Below are positions 8,065 to 18,099 of a DNA stretch of 64,000 nucleotides, one piece after another; position 1 is the stretch's first letter, and every line of letters begins with the position of its first letter. The notes under the pieces were generated by a model that was not told where the DNA came from, made no database searches, and was given only the letters and a program-made list of their open reading frames with translations. The DNA comes from Nocardia wallacei (GTDB taxonomy: Bacteria > Actinomycetota > Actinomycetes > Mycobacteriales > Mycobacteriaceae), in NCBI RefSeq assembly GCF_014466955.1, contig NZ_AP023396.1, positions 6,324,001 to 6,388,000 of the forward strand. Direction: 5' to 3'. A program made the translations under genes and the position numbers.

Positions 8065-9570
8065 TCAGCGTCGGTGATCGGGGAATTTCCGCACGCGTGC
8101 ACCGCGCGGCTTCGATCGCGATCCCAGCATCGCCGTAGCCGCGACGAAGAGCAGCAGGCCCGCACCGGTCGTGGTGGCGACGTGCATACCCGTGACGAAC
8201 GCGTGCTGCGCGGCATCGGCCAGGGCGGGATCACCGCCGGTCCGCCCGAGCGTCTCCCCGAGCGTCGGGGCGAAATCGCCGCCGGAACGGAATACCAGCG
8301 CCGCGAGCGAGCCGAGCAGGGAAAGCCCAAGGGCATTGCCGAGTTCGAGGCTGGTCTCGGTGACGCCGACCGCCGAGCCCGCCCGTTCCGGTGGCAACGC
8401 GGCGACGGCCAGGTCGGGCACCAGCATGAGCACGATCCCGTACCCGACGCCGGCGATGGTCGAACCGGCCAGGTACCAGGCGATTCCGCCGGCGACGCCG
8501 GTGCCGAGCAGCAGCAGGTTACCGGCCGCGGCGGCGCCGAGCCCGACCACGAAGGCGTTGCGCAGTCCGAGCCGCCGCGCTACTCCGGCGCCGCACATCG
8601 AGAAGATGCCGATCGCCACCGCCGCGGGAATGCCGAGCAGCGCCGCGTCGAGTGCGTTGCGCCCGGCAACCGATTGCAGGTACACGCTGGTCAGCGATCC
8701 CATCCCGCCGCCGGACAAGGTGGCGACCAGGCTGGCGGACACGGCGAGCCGGAACCGTCCGTACCGGAACAACTGCGGTGCCACCAACGGTTCGGCAAGC
8801 CGCCGCTGCCGCCGCACGAACACCAGCAGCACGACCGTGCCGAAGACGCCCGCCACGGCCGTCCACACCGTCATGCCCGCCGCGGCGGCCTCCTTCACCG
8901 CGTACACCACCGACAGAATCCCCGCGATCGACAGCACCACGCTCGGCGGATCGAGCCGTCCCCGCCCGCCCGCCCGATGTTCGGGCAACAGGAACGGGCC
9001 CAACGCCAGCACGACCAGCAGCACCGGGGTGTTGATCAGGAAGACCGACCCCCACCAGAAGTGATGCAGCAGCACACCGCCGATGATCGGGCCGATCGCC
9101 GACCCGACCGCCGCGACCGCCGTCCAGACGGCGATGGCGTTGCCCCGCGCGCGGGGCTCGGTGAACAGCCTCGGGATCAGCGCGAGACTCGACGGCAGCA
9201 GCATCGCACCGCCCACACCCATCAGCGCGCGGGCCGCGATGAGCGCACCCGCGTTCGGCGCGAACGCCGCGAGCACCGAGGCCAGTCCGAAGATGGCCGC
9301 GCCGACGAGCAGGACGCGGCGCCGGCCGGCTCGGTCGCCCAGGTTCCCCATGGTGATCAGCAATCCCGCCACGAGGAACGCGTAGATATCGAGGATCCAC
9401 AGTTGCTGCGTAGCCGACGGGCCCAGCTGTTCGGTCACCGTCGGCATCACCAGATACAGCACCGAGACATCCATCGACACCGGCAGAACCGGCAGGACCA
9501 GCAACGCCAACGCCAAGCCCAGCCGTGCCCGACCTGGCGGCGCGGTCCCACGGATATCGATACGGGTCAT
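8065..9570 (-). CDS. DHA2-family MFS exporter
   Basis: 501 aa with about 14 hydrophobic segments, the size expected for EmrB/QacA/SmvA-type drug:proton antiporters. Motif A (GNLGDRAGRRRVL) follows TM2 and motif C (AIGPIIGG) is in TM5; SMDVSVLYLVMPTV in TM1 matches the family's D1-like motif. As the last gene of the cluster on this side it is the likely self-resistance or export pump for the product. No dedicated TetR or MarR gene lies next to it, but a small inverted repeat is present upstream. Confidence 0.9.
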   Translation of the reverse strand: MTRIDIRGTAPPGRARLGLALALLVLPVLPVSMDVSVLYLVMPTVTEQLGPSATQQLWILDIYAFLVAGLLITMGNLGDRAGRRRVLLVGAAIFGLASVLAAFAPNAGALIAARALMGVGGAMLLPSSLALIPRLFTEPRARGNAIAVWTAVAAVGSAIGPIIGGVLLHHFWWGSVFLINTPVLLVVLALGPFLLPEHRAGGRGRLDPPSVVLSIAGILSVVYAVKEAAAAGMTVWTAVAGVFGTVVLLVFVRRQRRLAEPLVAPQLFRYGRFRLAVSASLVATLSGGGMGSLTSVYLQSVAGRNALDAALLGIPAAVAIGIFSMCGAGVARRLGLRNAFVVGLGAAAAGNLLLLGTGVAGGIAWYLAGSTIAGVGYGIVLMLVPDLAVAALPPERAGSAVGVTETSLELGNALGLSLLGSLAALVFRSGGDFAPTLGETLGRTGGDPALADAAQHAFVTGMHVATTTGAGLLLFVAATAMLGSRSKPRGARVRKFPDHRR

Positions 9571-9664
9571 CCCATCTACCGCTTCCTACGCCGGAGGAGG
9601 CAGAACCGATCGCGATTCGCCCGGACGGTCGAGCACCCGCATGTTAGCTAGATATTTGCTATGT

Positions 9665-9686
9665 CATGGGTAAGAGTATGCCCATG
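9665..9686. promoter_or_regulatory. Inverted repeat between exporter and acyltransferase genes
   Basis: CATGGG, ten bases, CCCATG, in the 169-bp divergent promoter region. The surrounding bases are unusually AT-rich for this window (TTAGCTAGATATTTGCTATG). It could be an operator for the exporter, the acyltransferase, or both; this is inferred from symmetry and position only. Confidence 0.35.
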
Positions 9687-9739
9687 TCGTGAAATTGGAC
9701 AACCCGGACACTCGGCTCTGCGACGAGTAAGGAGCGTGG

Positions 9740-11855
9740 TTGGTCGTGGTATCGACCCAGCCGGATACGAGCCCAGCGGGGTTTCGCGCTGATGTCGAAG
9801 GATTGCGCGCGATCGCGATCGTGGCGGTCGTGTGCTTCCACGCTCACGTGCCCGGGATCACGGGCGGATACATCGGTGTGGATGTCTTTTTCGTCATCTC
9901 CGGGTTTCTCATCACCGGAATGCTCTATCGGGACGCCGCCAAGAGCAGAATCGAGCTGGCCCGGTTCTACGGTGCACGAGCCCGGAGGTTGTTGCCCGCG
10001 GCCGGACTGGTGATCGTGGTTACCGCTGTCGCGGTGGTTGTCTGGCTGCCGGCGCTGCTGGCACGCCCGCTGATGCGCGAGGCGGCCGCGAGCGCGTTTG
10101 TACGTCGAGAACTACGTGTTCGCGTTGCGGCGGACCGACTACTTCATCGGGACGAGAAATCCGTCGCCGTTCGAGCATTTCTGGTCGCTCGGAGTAGAGG
10201 AGCAGTTCTATCTGTTGTGGCCGGTGCTGATCGTCGTGACTGCTCGGTGCGCCAGCCGGCGAACCGGATCGGCCGGGCCGCTGCCGTATCTGATTGTTCT
10301 GGGAGTCGTTGCCGCGCTGTCGTTCTGGCTGTCGTTGCGATGGACACACACGGTGGCTCCCTGGGCCTATTTCTCGCTGCCGACGCGGGCGTGGGAGTTG
10401 GCCGCGGGTGGTCTGGTCGCACTTCTGGTGCCCATGTTGTCGCGCACGGCGAAACCGGTTGCGGCGCTGGCCGGATGGTTCGGACTCGTGCTGATAACGA
10501 TGGCCTGCGTCCAGCTCGATCGTGGAACCCTGTACCCGGGTACCGCCGCACTGATACCCGCGACAGGGGCAGCGCTGATGATCGCATCGGGTTGCGCTGC
10601 TACACGATTCAGCGTCACTCGCATCCTGGTGCTACCTCCGGTGCGGGCGGTCGGCCGCGTGTCCGACTCCTGGTATCTGTGGCACTGGCCGGTGCTGGTG
10701 CTGGCCCCGGTCATCCTCGGACATCCGCTCGGGCCGGCCGGCACGGTGATCACGATCGCGGTACCCGCTGGACTCGCGGCATTGACGTGGTGGCTGGTCG
10801 AGAATCCGCTCCGCTTCGCGGACGCGCTGCGGCGTTCACCCGCGCGAAGTCTGGGGTGTGGCGCCGCGATTGTCGTAGTGGCCGCCGGTGTGGCCGTGTC
10901 GTTGACCGCGTGTGCACGCATTCCGGCCCCGCACGGGCCCAGCGGCGCGCCACTCGCATTCGTGACCGCCGCGGGTACACCAGGCGCCTCTGATCGGCCG
11001 GACGAGATGTTGCGAAGCCTCGAGGCACAGGCGGAGCCGGTCATCGCCGCGTCGGATCGGGTGCGTGTCGCTCCATCGAATCTCACTCCCCCTGTGGGTG
11101 ATCAGCCGACTCTTCTCGATAACGAATGCCTGATTCCTCGTCGGCCGGAGCGGTCACCCGAGTGCGTATCGGGAGACCCGCACGCCGACACCCGGGTCGC
11201 ACTGATCGGCGATTCCAATGCCACCATGTGGTTCTCGGCCTTCGAACCGCTGGCCGAGCAGCGGCACTGGCAATTGGAGACGTTGACCAAGGCCGCCTGC
11301 CCGCCTATGGATCTGCCGATCCATTCCTCGGACCTGGAGCGCGAGTACTTCGAATGCGACCGATGGCGTGCGTGGTTGCTGACACACCTGCGCGAAGAAC
11401 ACCCACATCTGGTCGTGGTGGCTATGACGCGAACCTATACCGCCGAGCTGGACGGCGTCGGTTCCTATAGCCGGACCTGGAACGACAGCGTGAACCGATT
11501 GGTCTCCGAATTGCGCGACACGGGGGCGGCCGTGCTGCTGCTCGGCGCGATTCCCACACCACCCACCGACCCGCAGGTCTGCCTTTCCGAACATCTCGAC
11601 GACGTTGTGACCTGCACACCGGCCCGCACGGTCGCCGTGCGCGCGGATGGCATTGCGGCCGAACAGGAATCGGTACGCGCCGCGGGCGGCAGCTTCGCTG
11701 ACCTCACCCCCTTGTTCTGCACCCGCCTGCGCTGCCCACTGGTGATCGGCAACAGCAACGTGTACCTGGACGACAGCCATATCACACCCGGCTACGCTCA
11801 GATCCTCGCTCCGGTCATGAGTGCCTTCGTCGACCGTGCCCTGAACGGGGGGTGA
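9740..11855 (+). pseudogene. Acyltransferase-3 / SGNH membrane O-acyltransferase, frameshifted
   Basis: The first frame (TTG 9740, with AAGGAG upstream, to about 10099) encodes the start of an OafA/YrhL-type acyltransferase-3 domain (GLRAIAIVAVVCFHAH, then GVDVFFVISGFLITG). The match continues in another frame from about 10098 with YVENYVFALRRTDYF and FWSLGVEEQFYLLWP, then about eight more TM segments, and ends with a periplasmic SGNH domain (GDSNATMWF; DDSHITPGY catalytic Asp-His). The break is at the TTT at 10097-10099: removing one T restores the conserved family sequence SALYVENY. The intact protein would O-acylate cell-envelope polysaccharide. Either a recent inactivation or a sequencing error. 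Confidence 0.85.
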
Positions 11856-11988
11856 GCGCTCGGAACCAGCCGACACGCGGACACCGCGGGTGAGTGCTGG
11901 TACCCTCACAGTGAATGGCGCTTGCCCGTCGATTTGCTTTGCGGGACAAAGTATTACGTTCGCGGCGGATGTTCACAGGGAGGGTTGT

Positions 11989-12060
11989 ATGCGCGCTGCC
12001 GGCCTTCTACGCGCTGCTGCCACGCACACCACCCGAGCCCTCCGCGAGTCGGCCACATGA
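11989..12060 (+). CDS. Possible 23-aa leader peptide coupled to the glycosyltransferase
   Basis: ATG at 11989 has a strong ribosome site GGGAGGG four bases upstream, better than anything before the glycosyltransferase start. The short frame (MRAAGLLRAAATHTTRALRE and three more residues) ends at a TGA that overlaps the glycosyltransferase ATG (ACATGA). This arrangement would let ribosomes re-initiate on the downstream gene. Whether the peptide itself matters is unknown; there is no run of one amino acid as in classical attenuators. Confidence 0.4.
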   Translation: MRAAGLLRAAATHTTRALRESAT

Positions 12061-13193
12061 AGATCGTCATCCTCGCGGTCGAGGCCGTAGTCGGTTGGGG
12101 TGGCAGCGAAGAGCTGTGGGCCGACACGGCCCGAGCCGCGCTGGCCGCGGGCCACGAGGTCTGGTTCACCCCTCGCGTGGACCCCCGCGGATACGCGGAG
12201 CCGCTGAACGAACTCGTCGCATCGGGAGCGACCGAACTGCCCCGAAGGTCATGGACGGACACCGATGGCCGAATGCACGCCGAGATGGTCCCCGCCGAAC
12301 TGGTGGCCGTCGCGGCGCGCGCCGATCTCCTGTTCATCAGCATCGGCTCCATGCGCCATCTGCTGGACGACTCCCTGGTCGGCCTGATCGAAGGCGCGAA
12401 AGTGCCGGTGGCGGCCACAATTCAGCTCATCGGTGAAACCGATATCCTGCCGGACGCGCTGCGCGAGCGCGCGCGCCGGGTGATCGGACTGTTCGGAGCA
12501 CTCGTCGTCCCCGCTCACCGGAGCCTGAAAACGCTACAGCGGGTCCTCGCGGCGAGGGTCGACCACGGCGTGGTAGTCCCGAGCCCGATTCGGCGCGACC
12601 TCACCGAACCTGTCCCGTGGCCGGACTCGGCTGTGCCGACCATGGCATGCGTCGCTCGGCTGAGCCCACTCCAGAAGGGCCAGGACCTGCTGCTGGAGGT
12701 GCTGTCCGACCCGGTCTGGAAAAACCGCCGATGGGCGTTGAATTTCGTCGGCAGAGGGCGGGCGGGCCCCTACCTCACCGAACTGGCCGCCTTCTACGGA
12801 CTCACCGATCGATTGACGCTCACCGGATTTCAGAGCGATATGCGAGCCGTCTGGGCACAGAACCACATGCTGGTACTGCCGTCACGGGAGGAGAGCATGC
12901 CGATCGCGATCATGGAAGCGATGTTCTGCGCGCGCCCGTGCCTGGTGACCGATGTCGGCGACAACGCCCGCCTGATCATCGACGGCGTCAACGGCTACGT
13001 GGCCGAGGGCGACCGCCCCCACGCGTTGGCCGCCGCGCTGGACCGCGCCTGGGACGGCCGCCACGACTGGAAAACCATGGGGCAACGCGCCTTCGAGACC
13101 TACACCGCCGATCGCGACCCGACGCCGGGAAAGACGGTGCTGTCGCTCCTCGAGTCGATGTGCGCCACCGCACGCGGCCGGACGGTCGGCTGA
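12057..13193 (+). CDS. GT4-type glycosyltransferase
   Basis: 378 aa. GT-B fold: a Rossmann-like N-terminal half starting MKIVILAVEAVVGWGGSEEL, and a C-terminal half with CVARLSPLQKGQDLLLEVL, LTLTGFQSDM and the nucleotide-sugar motif SREESMPIAIMEAMFCARP (E-x7-E type), as in glycosyltransferase family 4. It is cytoplasmic, donor and acceptor unknown. The start at 12057 begins exactly at the conserved first strand; a longer upstream reading (from 11922) is unlikely because it covers the leader region. It lies downstream of the broken O-acyltransferase, so both may have modified an envelope glycan. Confidence 0.88.
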   Translation: MKIVILAVEAVVGWGGSEELWADTARAALAAGHEVWFTPRVDPRGYAEPLNELVASGATELPRRSWTDTDGRMHAEMVPAELVAVAARADLLFISIGSMRHLLDDSLVGLIEGAKVPVAATIQLIGETDILPDALRERARRVIGLFGALVVPAHRSLKTLQRVLAARVDHGVVVPSPIRRDLTEPVPWPDSAVPTMACVARLSPLQKGQDLLLEVLSDPVWKNRRWALNFVGRGRAGPYLTELAAFYGLTDRLTLTGFQSDMRAVWAQNHMLVLPSREESMPIAIMEAMFCARPCLVTDVGDNARLIIDGVNGYVAEGDRPHALAAALDRAWDGRHDWKTMGQRAFETYTADRDPTPGKTVLSLLESMCATARGRTVG

Positions 13194-13335
13194 CCGGCGC
13201 GGAGCAGAACGCGGCCGGAGCGTTTCTATCGATTCCCTAACCGTTACCGAACGGTCCTCCAGCACTGGGCTCATAACGTCGACGGCGTTCGACAGATCGG
13301 ACGAAACATCGTCCCCGAGCGCAGGAGTCGTACCC

Positions 13336-13704
13336 ATGTCGTTGTTCACCGTTCGCCGCCTCGCCACCGTTCTCGCGGGCGGCGCCGCCGTCGTGGCGCT
13401 GGCGCTGCCCGCCGTGGCCGGCGCCGAACCCGTGCCCGGCCCGCCCGCACCGCCGCAGGTCGAGGTGGGCCCCGACGGGCAGCGTTTCATGATCGGCCCC
13501 GATGGACAGCGGATCGTCATCGGTCCCGACGGCCGGGGCGAGTTCAACGGCCCCGACGGACGCCGCGTGGTCATCGTCGCCCCCGGTGACGGCGCGCCCA
13601 GCGGCCCCGGCCCGTGCGCGTCCGGTGGGCCCGGCCAGGTCCACATCGAGCGCGACGACGTCGACGGAGCCGGCCACCACATCATCACCTGCTCCCGTCG
13701 CTGA
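13336..13704 (+). CDS. Small secreted protein with GPDGQR repeats
   Basis: 122 aa with a Sec signal peptide (RRLATVLAGGAAVVALALP, cleavage likely after AGA). The mature part is a Pro-rich segment followed by four near-repeats of IGPDGQRxxI/V (about residues 46-85), which would form short beta-turn units, then a C-terminal segment with two cysteines. No known family is recognised. It is immediately upstream of the prrA-prrB pair on the same strand, 24 bp from prrA, so it may be part of that operon or a regulated target. Confidence 0.75.
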   Translation: MSLFTVRRLATVLAGGAAVVALALPAVAGAEPVPGPPAPPQVEVGPDGQRFMIGPDGQRIVIGPDGRGEFNGPDGRRVVIVAPGDGAPSGPGPCASGGPGQVHIERDDVDGAGHHIITCSRR

Positions 13705-13728
13705 CCCGCGCGTCGCTATCGTCGAGTC

Positions 13729-14418
13729 GTGACGAGCAGTCGAGTCCTCGTGGTCGACGACGACGCCCGCGTGCTCACCTCGGTGGCACGCGGGCTGCGG
13801 TTGTCGGGTTTCGAGGTGGACACCGCCGTGGACGGGGCCACCGCGCTGGCCGCCATCGCCGCCGACGCGCCCGCGGCCATGGTCCTGGATCTGAATATGC
13901 CGCGCCTGGACGGGGTTCAGGTCGTCACCGCGCTGCGCGCGCTCGGCAACGACATCCCCATCTGCGTGCTCAGCGCGCGCTCGGAGGTCGTCGACCGGAT
14001 CGGCGCGCTCGAGGCGGGCGCCGACGACTACCTCACCAAACCCTTCGATCTGGGCGAGCTCGCCGCCCGGCTGCGCGCCCTGCTGCGCCGCGTCCCCGCG
14101 CCGACCGCGGACCCCGGGCGCACCGTCGTCGGCCCGCTGACCATCCTGCCGGCCGCCCGCCGCGCCTACCTCGACGACCGGCCCTTGGACCTCACCAAAC
14201 GCGAATTCGACCTGCTGGCCGCACTCGCCGCCGCTCCCGGCCAGGTCCTGAGCCGCACGCAGCTGCTGAATCGCGTGTGGGGCTACGACTTTCGCACCCA
14301 GACCAAGGTCGTGGACGTCTTCGTGGCCTACCTCCGCCGCAAGATCGAGGCCACCGGCGGCCCGCGCCTCATTCACACCGTCCGCGGCATCGGCTTCGTC
14401 CTGCGGGTGGAACCATGA
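13729..14418 (+). CDS. prrA: OmpR-type response regulator PrrA
   Basis: 229 aa. Receiver domain with the acidic pocket VVDDD, phosphoacceptor Asp in [12 protein letters not shown], Ser/Thr in VLSARS and Lys in YLTKPF; C-terminal winged helix with [13 protein letters not shown] and [13 protein letters not shown]. The whole sequence follows mycobacterial PrrA closely ([44 protein letters not shown]). In mycobacteria PrrAB is linked to adaptation to hypoxia and nitrogen limitation. GTG start; stop overlaps the kinase start (ATGA). Confidence 0.92.
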   Translation: MTSSRVLVVDDDARVLTSVARGLRLSGFEVDTAVDGATALAAIAADAPAAMVLDLNMPRLDGVQVVTALRALGNDIPICVLSARSEVVDRIGALEAGADDYLTKPFDLGELAARLRALLRRVPAPTADPGRTVVGPLTILPAARRAYLDDRPLDLTKREFDLLAALAAAPGQVLSRTQLLNRVWGYDFRTQTKVVDVFVAYLRRKIEATGGPRLIHTVRGIGFVLRVEP

Positions 14419-15842
14419 AACGTCCGGTGTCCCTGCGTACTCGAGTGGCCTTCGCGAGCGCGACCGCCGCCACCCTCGTCGCCGCCGCCATGTGCGCGAC
14501 CTTCTTCGCCCTCGCCCCCTCGGGCACCGAACAACAGGTCGACAAGGCCGTGCGCTCGCTGCGCATCACCGCCGTCGCTCCCGCCGATCCGAATTCCCCC
14601 GCGCCGCTCCCGGATTCGATCCCCCCGCCCCCGCCGAGGATCTCGGCGCCGGGCCGGACGGCGCCCGGCCGCCCGAGCGCATCGGACGGCTCCACCTCGG
14701 TTGAACCCGGCCCCGCGGGCCCTGCGGACGCCGTGAATTGCCCACCCCCGCCACCCGACTCGACCGCTCACCTCCCCGCACCCCCCGGCCGCTACCTCTT
14801 CCTGATCCACCGCGACGACGTCCCCGACTCCCACCTCACCTGGGACGTCCCCGCTCAGACGGCCCCCGGTGGCCCCGTCCTGCTCGCCGCCAGCGTCCCC
14901 CAGCAGACCCTCGCGCAGACCGTCGCCGATCAGCGCGATCGCATCCTCGCGGTCGGGGCGGCGGCGATCGCCATCGCGGCGGGACTCGGCTGGTTGTTCG
15001 CCCACCGCGCGGTCCTCCCGCTCCGCAAGCTGACCACCGCCACCGCCGACGTGGGAACCCGTCTGTCCCTGGACGTTCCGCCCGCCCAGGGCACCACCGA
15101 GACCGCCGAACTCACCGCGGCCATGAACCGCATGCTCGCGCGCATCGCGGAGCAACGCCACCACACCGCCGACGCGCTGGCCGCCGCCCGCGACTTCGCC
15201 GCCACCTCGGCCCACGAGTTGCGCACCCCGCTCACCTCGATGCGCACCGATCTGCAGGTCCTGCGCACCATGGACCTCCCCGAACCCGAGCGCCACGAGA
15301 TCCTCGACGACATCCTCGCCACCCAACGCTCCGTCGAGGACACCCTGGTCGCCCTGGAACGCCTGGCCCTGGGCGAACTCGCCACGGCCGACGATTTCGA
15401 CGACGTCGATCTCGACGACCTCATCGACCAGGTCGTCGAGGACGCCCACCGCACCCACCCCGACGTCACCGTCGACTCCACCGTCACCGAATCCCTGCGC
15501 CTGCGCGGCCTCCCCGGGGGCCTGCGCAGCATCCTCGAGAACGCCGTCACCAACTCCGTCCGCCACGGCCACGCCACCCGCATCGATATCATCGCCCGCC
15601 GCGCCGGCGACCACATCGAACTCACCGTCGACGACAACGGCACCGGCATCCCCGACCGTGACCGCGACCGCCTCTTCGACCGCTTCACCCGCGGCGACAC
15701 CACTGCGGCGGGCAGCGGCCTCGGCCTCGCCCTGGTCGCCCAGCAGGCCCGATTGCACGGCGGCACAGCACAACTCGCCGACGGCCCGCTCGGCGGTACC
15801 CGCCTGCGCGTCACCCTGCGCGACACACCCCGCGATCGCTGA
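14415..15842 (+). CDS. prrB: Sensor histidine kinase PrrB
   Basis: 475 aa. TM1 at about residues 12-35, a Pro-rich extracytoplasmic loop (with [10 protein letters not shown]), TM2 at about 177-198, a HAMP linker, then the H-box [16 protein letters not shown]-box [14 protein letters not shown]1 DDNGTGIP and G2 GSGLGLALV. It is therefore a complete membrane kinase that phosphorylates the overlapping PrrA. The loop is longer and richer in proline than I would expect in PrrB, so the sensed signal may differ. The ATG at 14415 was chosen for the overlap with prrA and the following TM segment. Confidence 0.9.
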   Translation: MKRPVSLRTRVAFASATAATLVAAAMCATFFALAPSGTEQQVDKAVRSLRITAVAPADPNSPAPLPDSIPPPPPRISAPGRTAPGRPSASDGSTSVEPGPAGPADAVNCPPPPPDSTAHLPAPPGRYLFLIHRDDVPDSHLTWDVPAQTAPGGPVLLAASVPQQTLAQTVADQRDRILAVGAAAIAIAAGLGWLFAHRAVLPLRKLTTATADVGTRLSLDVPPAQGTTETAELTAAMNRMLARIAEQRHHTADALAAARDFAATSAHELRTPLTSMRTDLQVLRTMDLPEPERHEILDDILATQRSVEDTLVALERLALGELATADDFDDVDLDDLIDQVVEDAHRTHPDVTVDSTVTESLRLRGLPGGLRSILENAVTNSVRHGHATRIDIIARRAGDHIELTVDDNGTGIPDRDRDRLFDRFTRGDTTAAGSGLGLALVAQQARLHGGTAQLADGPLGGTRLRVTLRDTPRDR

Positions 15843-15970
15843 CACAGGACACCCTCGGCGCGCGGCGAGAAGCCGTCCCGTGTCCGTCGCGGATCCGCGT
15901 CCGCGTCGGCCGACGTCGCAGGTCCGCATGACAGAATGACGGCCCGGCCAAACGGTAAGGAGCATTCGGG

Positions 15971-16975
15971 GTGGAGTTGCCTGTCGAACTCGTCGAGGGG
16001 CTGGATCGGGCTTGCGCGGGTGTTCCGCAGCGGCAGCTGGCCGCGTCGGTCGAGCGGCTGATCTCCCGTTATCGAGACCCCCGGCCCGCCGCGACACCCA
16101 TTCTCGCGTCGGGCGCCGATGTCGCCGCGTACGCCGCCTACCGCATGCCCGCGACCTGGGCGGCAGTGTCCAGCGTGTTCGGGCGGTTCGCCGAACTCGT
16201 GCCCGGCTTCGACCCGCAGACCTTCCTCGACGTGGGCGGCGGGACCGGGGCGGCGCTGTGGGCCGCGGCGGACCGGTTCCCGTCGCTGTCCCGGGCCACC
16301 GTGCTCGACCAGGTCGACGACGCCCTGCGGCTCGGCCGCCGCCTGGCGACGGAGGCGGCGGCGGAGGCGGTGCGGTCGGCGAGCTGGCGGCGGGCCACGG
16401 TCACCGACCCCGCGCCGCTGGGCGGTGCGGACCTGGTCGCGGTGTCCTACGTGCTGAGTGAACTGTCGCAAGCCGATCAGGCAGCGCTGGTCGAGCGCGC
16501 CGCCGAGGGCACCGAGGTGATCGCCGTCATCGAGCCGGGGACGCCGGACGGATACCGCAGAGTCCTTGCCGCACGCCAGATCCTGATCGATGCCGGGCTG
16601 ACGGTCATCGCCCCCTGCCCGCATCAGCGTCGGTGCCCGCTGGCCGGGAGTGCGGACTGGTGTCATTTCAGCGCCCGGGTCAACCGCAGCGCGCTGCACC
16701 GGCGGCTCAAGGGCGGCGAGCTGGGCTACGAGGACGAGAAGTTCTCCTATGTCGTCGCCGCACGCACCGCCCACGACCAGGCGCCGGGCCGGATTCTGCG
16801 CCATCCGCTGAAACGCAAGGGCCTCGTCACGATGCAGGTGTGCGAGCCGGACGCCGGCGTCGCGGCCACCCTGGTCGCCAAACGGCAAGGCCGGACGTAT
16901 CGGCAGGCCAGAGATGCGGAGTGGGGCGACGCCTGGCCACCGGTCCGCGCCGATCCCGCGGTGCGAACCCGCTGA
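15971..16975 (+). CDS. Rsm22-family small ribosomal subunit methyltransferase-like protein
   Basis: 334 aa from GTG with TAAGGAG upstream. SAM-binding loop FLDVGGGTGAALWA, then the family-specific cysteine cluster APCPHQRRCPL and DWCHFSARVNRS, followed by GELGYEDEKFSYV. These are hallmarks of the bacterial relatives of mitochondrial Rsm22/METTL17, which bind a [4Fe-4S] cluster and associate with the small ribosomal subunit. Four cysteines are in position for the cluster. No methylated residue is established for the bacterial members as far as I know. Confidence 0.88.
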   Translation: MELPVELVEGLDRACAGVPQRQLAASVERLISRYRDPRPAATPILASGADVAAYAAYRMPATWAAVSSVFGRFAELVPGFDPQTFLDVGGGTGAALWAAADRFPSLSRATVLDQVDDALRLGRRLATEAAAEAVRSASWRRATVTDPAPLGGADLVAVSYVLSELSQADQAALVERAAEGTEVIAVIEPGTPDGYRRVLAARQILIDAGLTVIAPCPHQRRCPLAGSADWCHFSARVNRSALHRRLKGGELGYEDEKFSYVVAARTAHDQAPGRILRHPLKRKGLVTMQVCEPDAGVAATLVAKRQGRTYRQARDAEWGDAWPPVRADPAVRTR

Positions 16976-17015
16976 TTCCGGCAGCGGTACTCTCGCCTGC
17001 TCGGCACCACCGTTC

Positions 17016-17990
17016 TCACGGTCGCGCGGCGTAGCGGGCCGCCATGTCGGCGGCGCGATCGCGCAGGGAGGCCCGTAGCCATTGCGGGGCAACGACTTCC
17101 GCGCCGGTCGCGAGCTGCCAGAGCGCCCACTCCGCGTGCCTGGCGTCCTGGAAGGTCACCTCCATCCGCAGTCGGCCGTCCGGGTCCGTATCCGCCGAAT
17201 GGATGGTCAGCGCGGTCGCCGCCAGCTCCTCGCGCCGCGCCGGGTCGACTCTGGCCAGCACGGTGACCTGGTCGTCGCCATGGCGGAACCGGAAGCTGCG
17301 TTCCTGCCAGATCTTGTCGAGGTCGACCCGGTCGGGTCGCTGCGCCGGCTCTTCGAGCGCTTCGGCCGCCGAGATCCGGGAGAGCCGGTAGGTGCGATCG
17401 GCGCCGGCGTGGGTGGCGAGCAGATAACCCGTATCGCGCACGGTCACCAGGCCGATCGGGTCGACGGTGCGCGGCTGCGGTGATCGACCGGCGGCGGCGT
17501 AGCGGATGCGCAGTTTGCGACCGGCCAACACCGCGCGCCGAATCTCGACCATCGTCTCGTCGTGCCTGTCCTCGGTGACGAATCGGCGCGAGAGCAGGTC
17601 GGTCTCGGGATCGATGAGCAGCCGCTCGATCACGCCCGCCGCGGCGTTCCGATTGCTTTCCGGCAACGCGTCGACGACCTTGAGCATGGCCGAGGCGAGC
17701 GCGGAGCCGAGGCCGAAAGCCTGTGCGCCCCGCCGGGATCCGGCTACCAGCAGGGCGAGTGCCTCGTCGTCGGTCAGGCCGGTGAGTTCGGTCCGGAATC
17801 CGGGTAGCAGGGCGAAGCCACCGTATCGGCCGCGCTCGGCATAGACCGGGACGCCCGCCAGGGACAGCGCCTCGATGTCACGGAGCACGGTGCGGGTGGA
17901 CACCTCCAGCTCGCGGGCGAGCACACCGGCGGACAGGCGTCCGCGCTGGCGCAGCAGTAGCACCAGGGAGACCAGGCGGTCGGCGCGCAT
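17016..17990 (-). CDS. WYL-domain (YafY-like) transcriptional regulator
   Basis: 324 aa. N-terminal HTH (RLSAGVLARELEVSTRTVLRD) followed by a wing with GRYGGFALLPGF; a central WYL domain (IRYAAAGRSPQPRTVDPIGL, GYLLATHAG, YRLSRIS); and a C-terminal WCX extension. Such regulators bind DNA and sense small molecules or nucleic-acid ligands through the WYL fold. It is divergent from the VOC gene with a perfect inverted repeat in the shared 109-bp promoter region, so autoregulation and control of the VOC gene are likely. Confidence 0.92.
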   Translation of the reverse strand: MRADRLVSLVLLLRQRGRLSAGVLARELEVSTRTVLRDIEALSLAGVPVYAERGRYGGFALLPGFRTELTGLTDDEALALLVAGSRRGAQAFGLGSALASAMLKVVDALPESNRNAAAGVIERLLIDPETDLLSRRFVTEDRHDETMVEIRRAVLAGRKLRIRYAAAGRSPQPRTVDPIGLVTVRDTGYLLATHAGADRTYRLSRISAAEALEEPAQRPDRVDLDKIWQERSFRFRHGDDQVTVLARVDPARREELAATALTIHSADTDPDGRLRMEVTFQDARHAEWALWQLATGAEVVAPQWLRASLRDRAADMAARYAARP

Positions 17991-18008
17991 ACCGAAAAGA
18001 CTTACCAG

Positions 18009-18035
18009 TAATCACGACAGGAGATGTCGTGATTA
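18009..18035. promoter_or_regulatory. Perfect 10-bp inverted repeat, probable WYL-regulator operator
   Basis: TAATCACGAC, seven bases, GTCGTGATTA. It is centred about 32 bp upstream of the regulator start and about 78 bp upstream of the VOC gene start, where it can control both promoters. Perfect symmetry over 20 bases in otherwise GC-rich DNA is unlikely by chance. Confidence 0.75.
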
Positions 18036-18099
18036 TCCGAGATCTTGGTTCCCGCGACCCTCGGACAGCCCGAGGGGCACATCACGAAGGAGCGTCCAC

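Noticed and set aside
14930..17092. A 720-codon minus-strand frame opposite prrB and the Rsm22-family gene
   Set aside because: Antisense shadow; the plus-strand genes have clear family motifs throughout.
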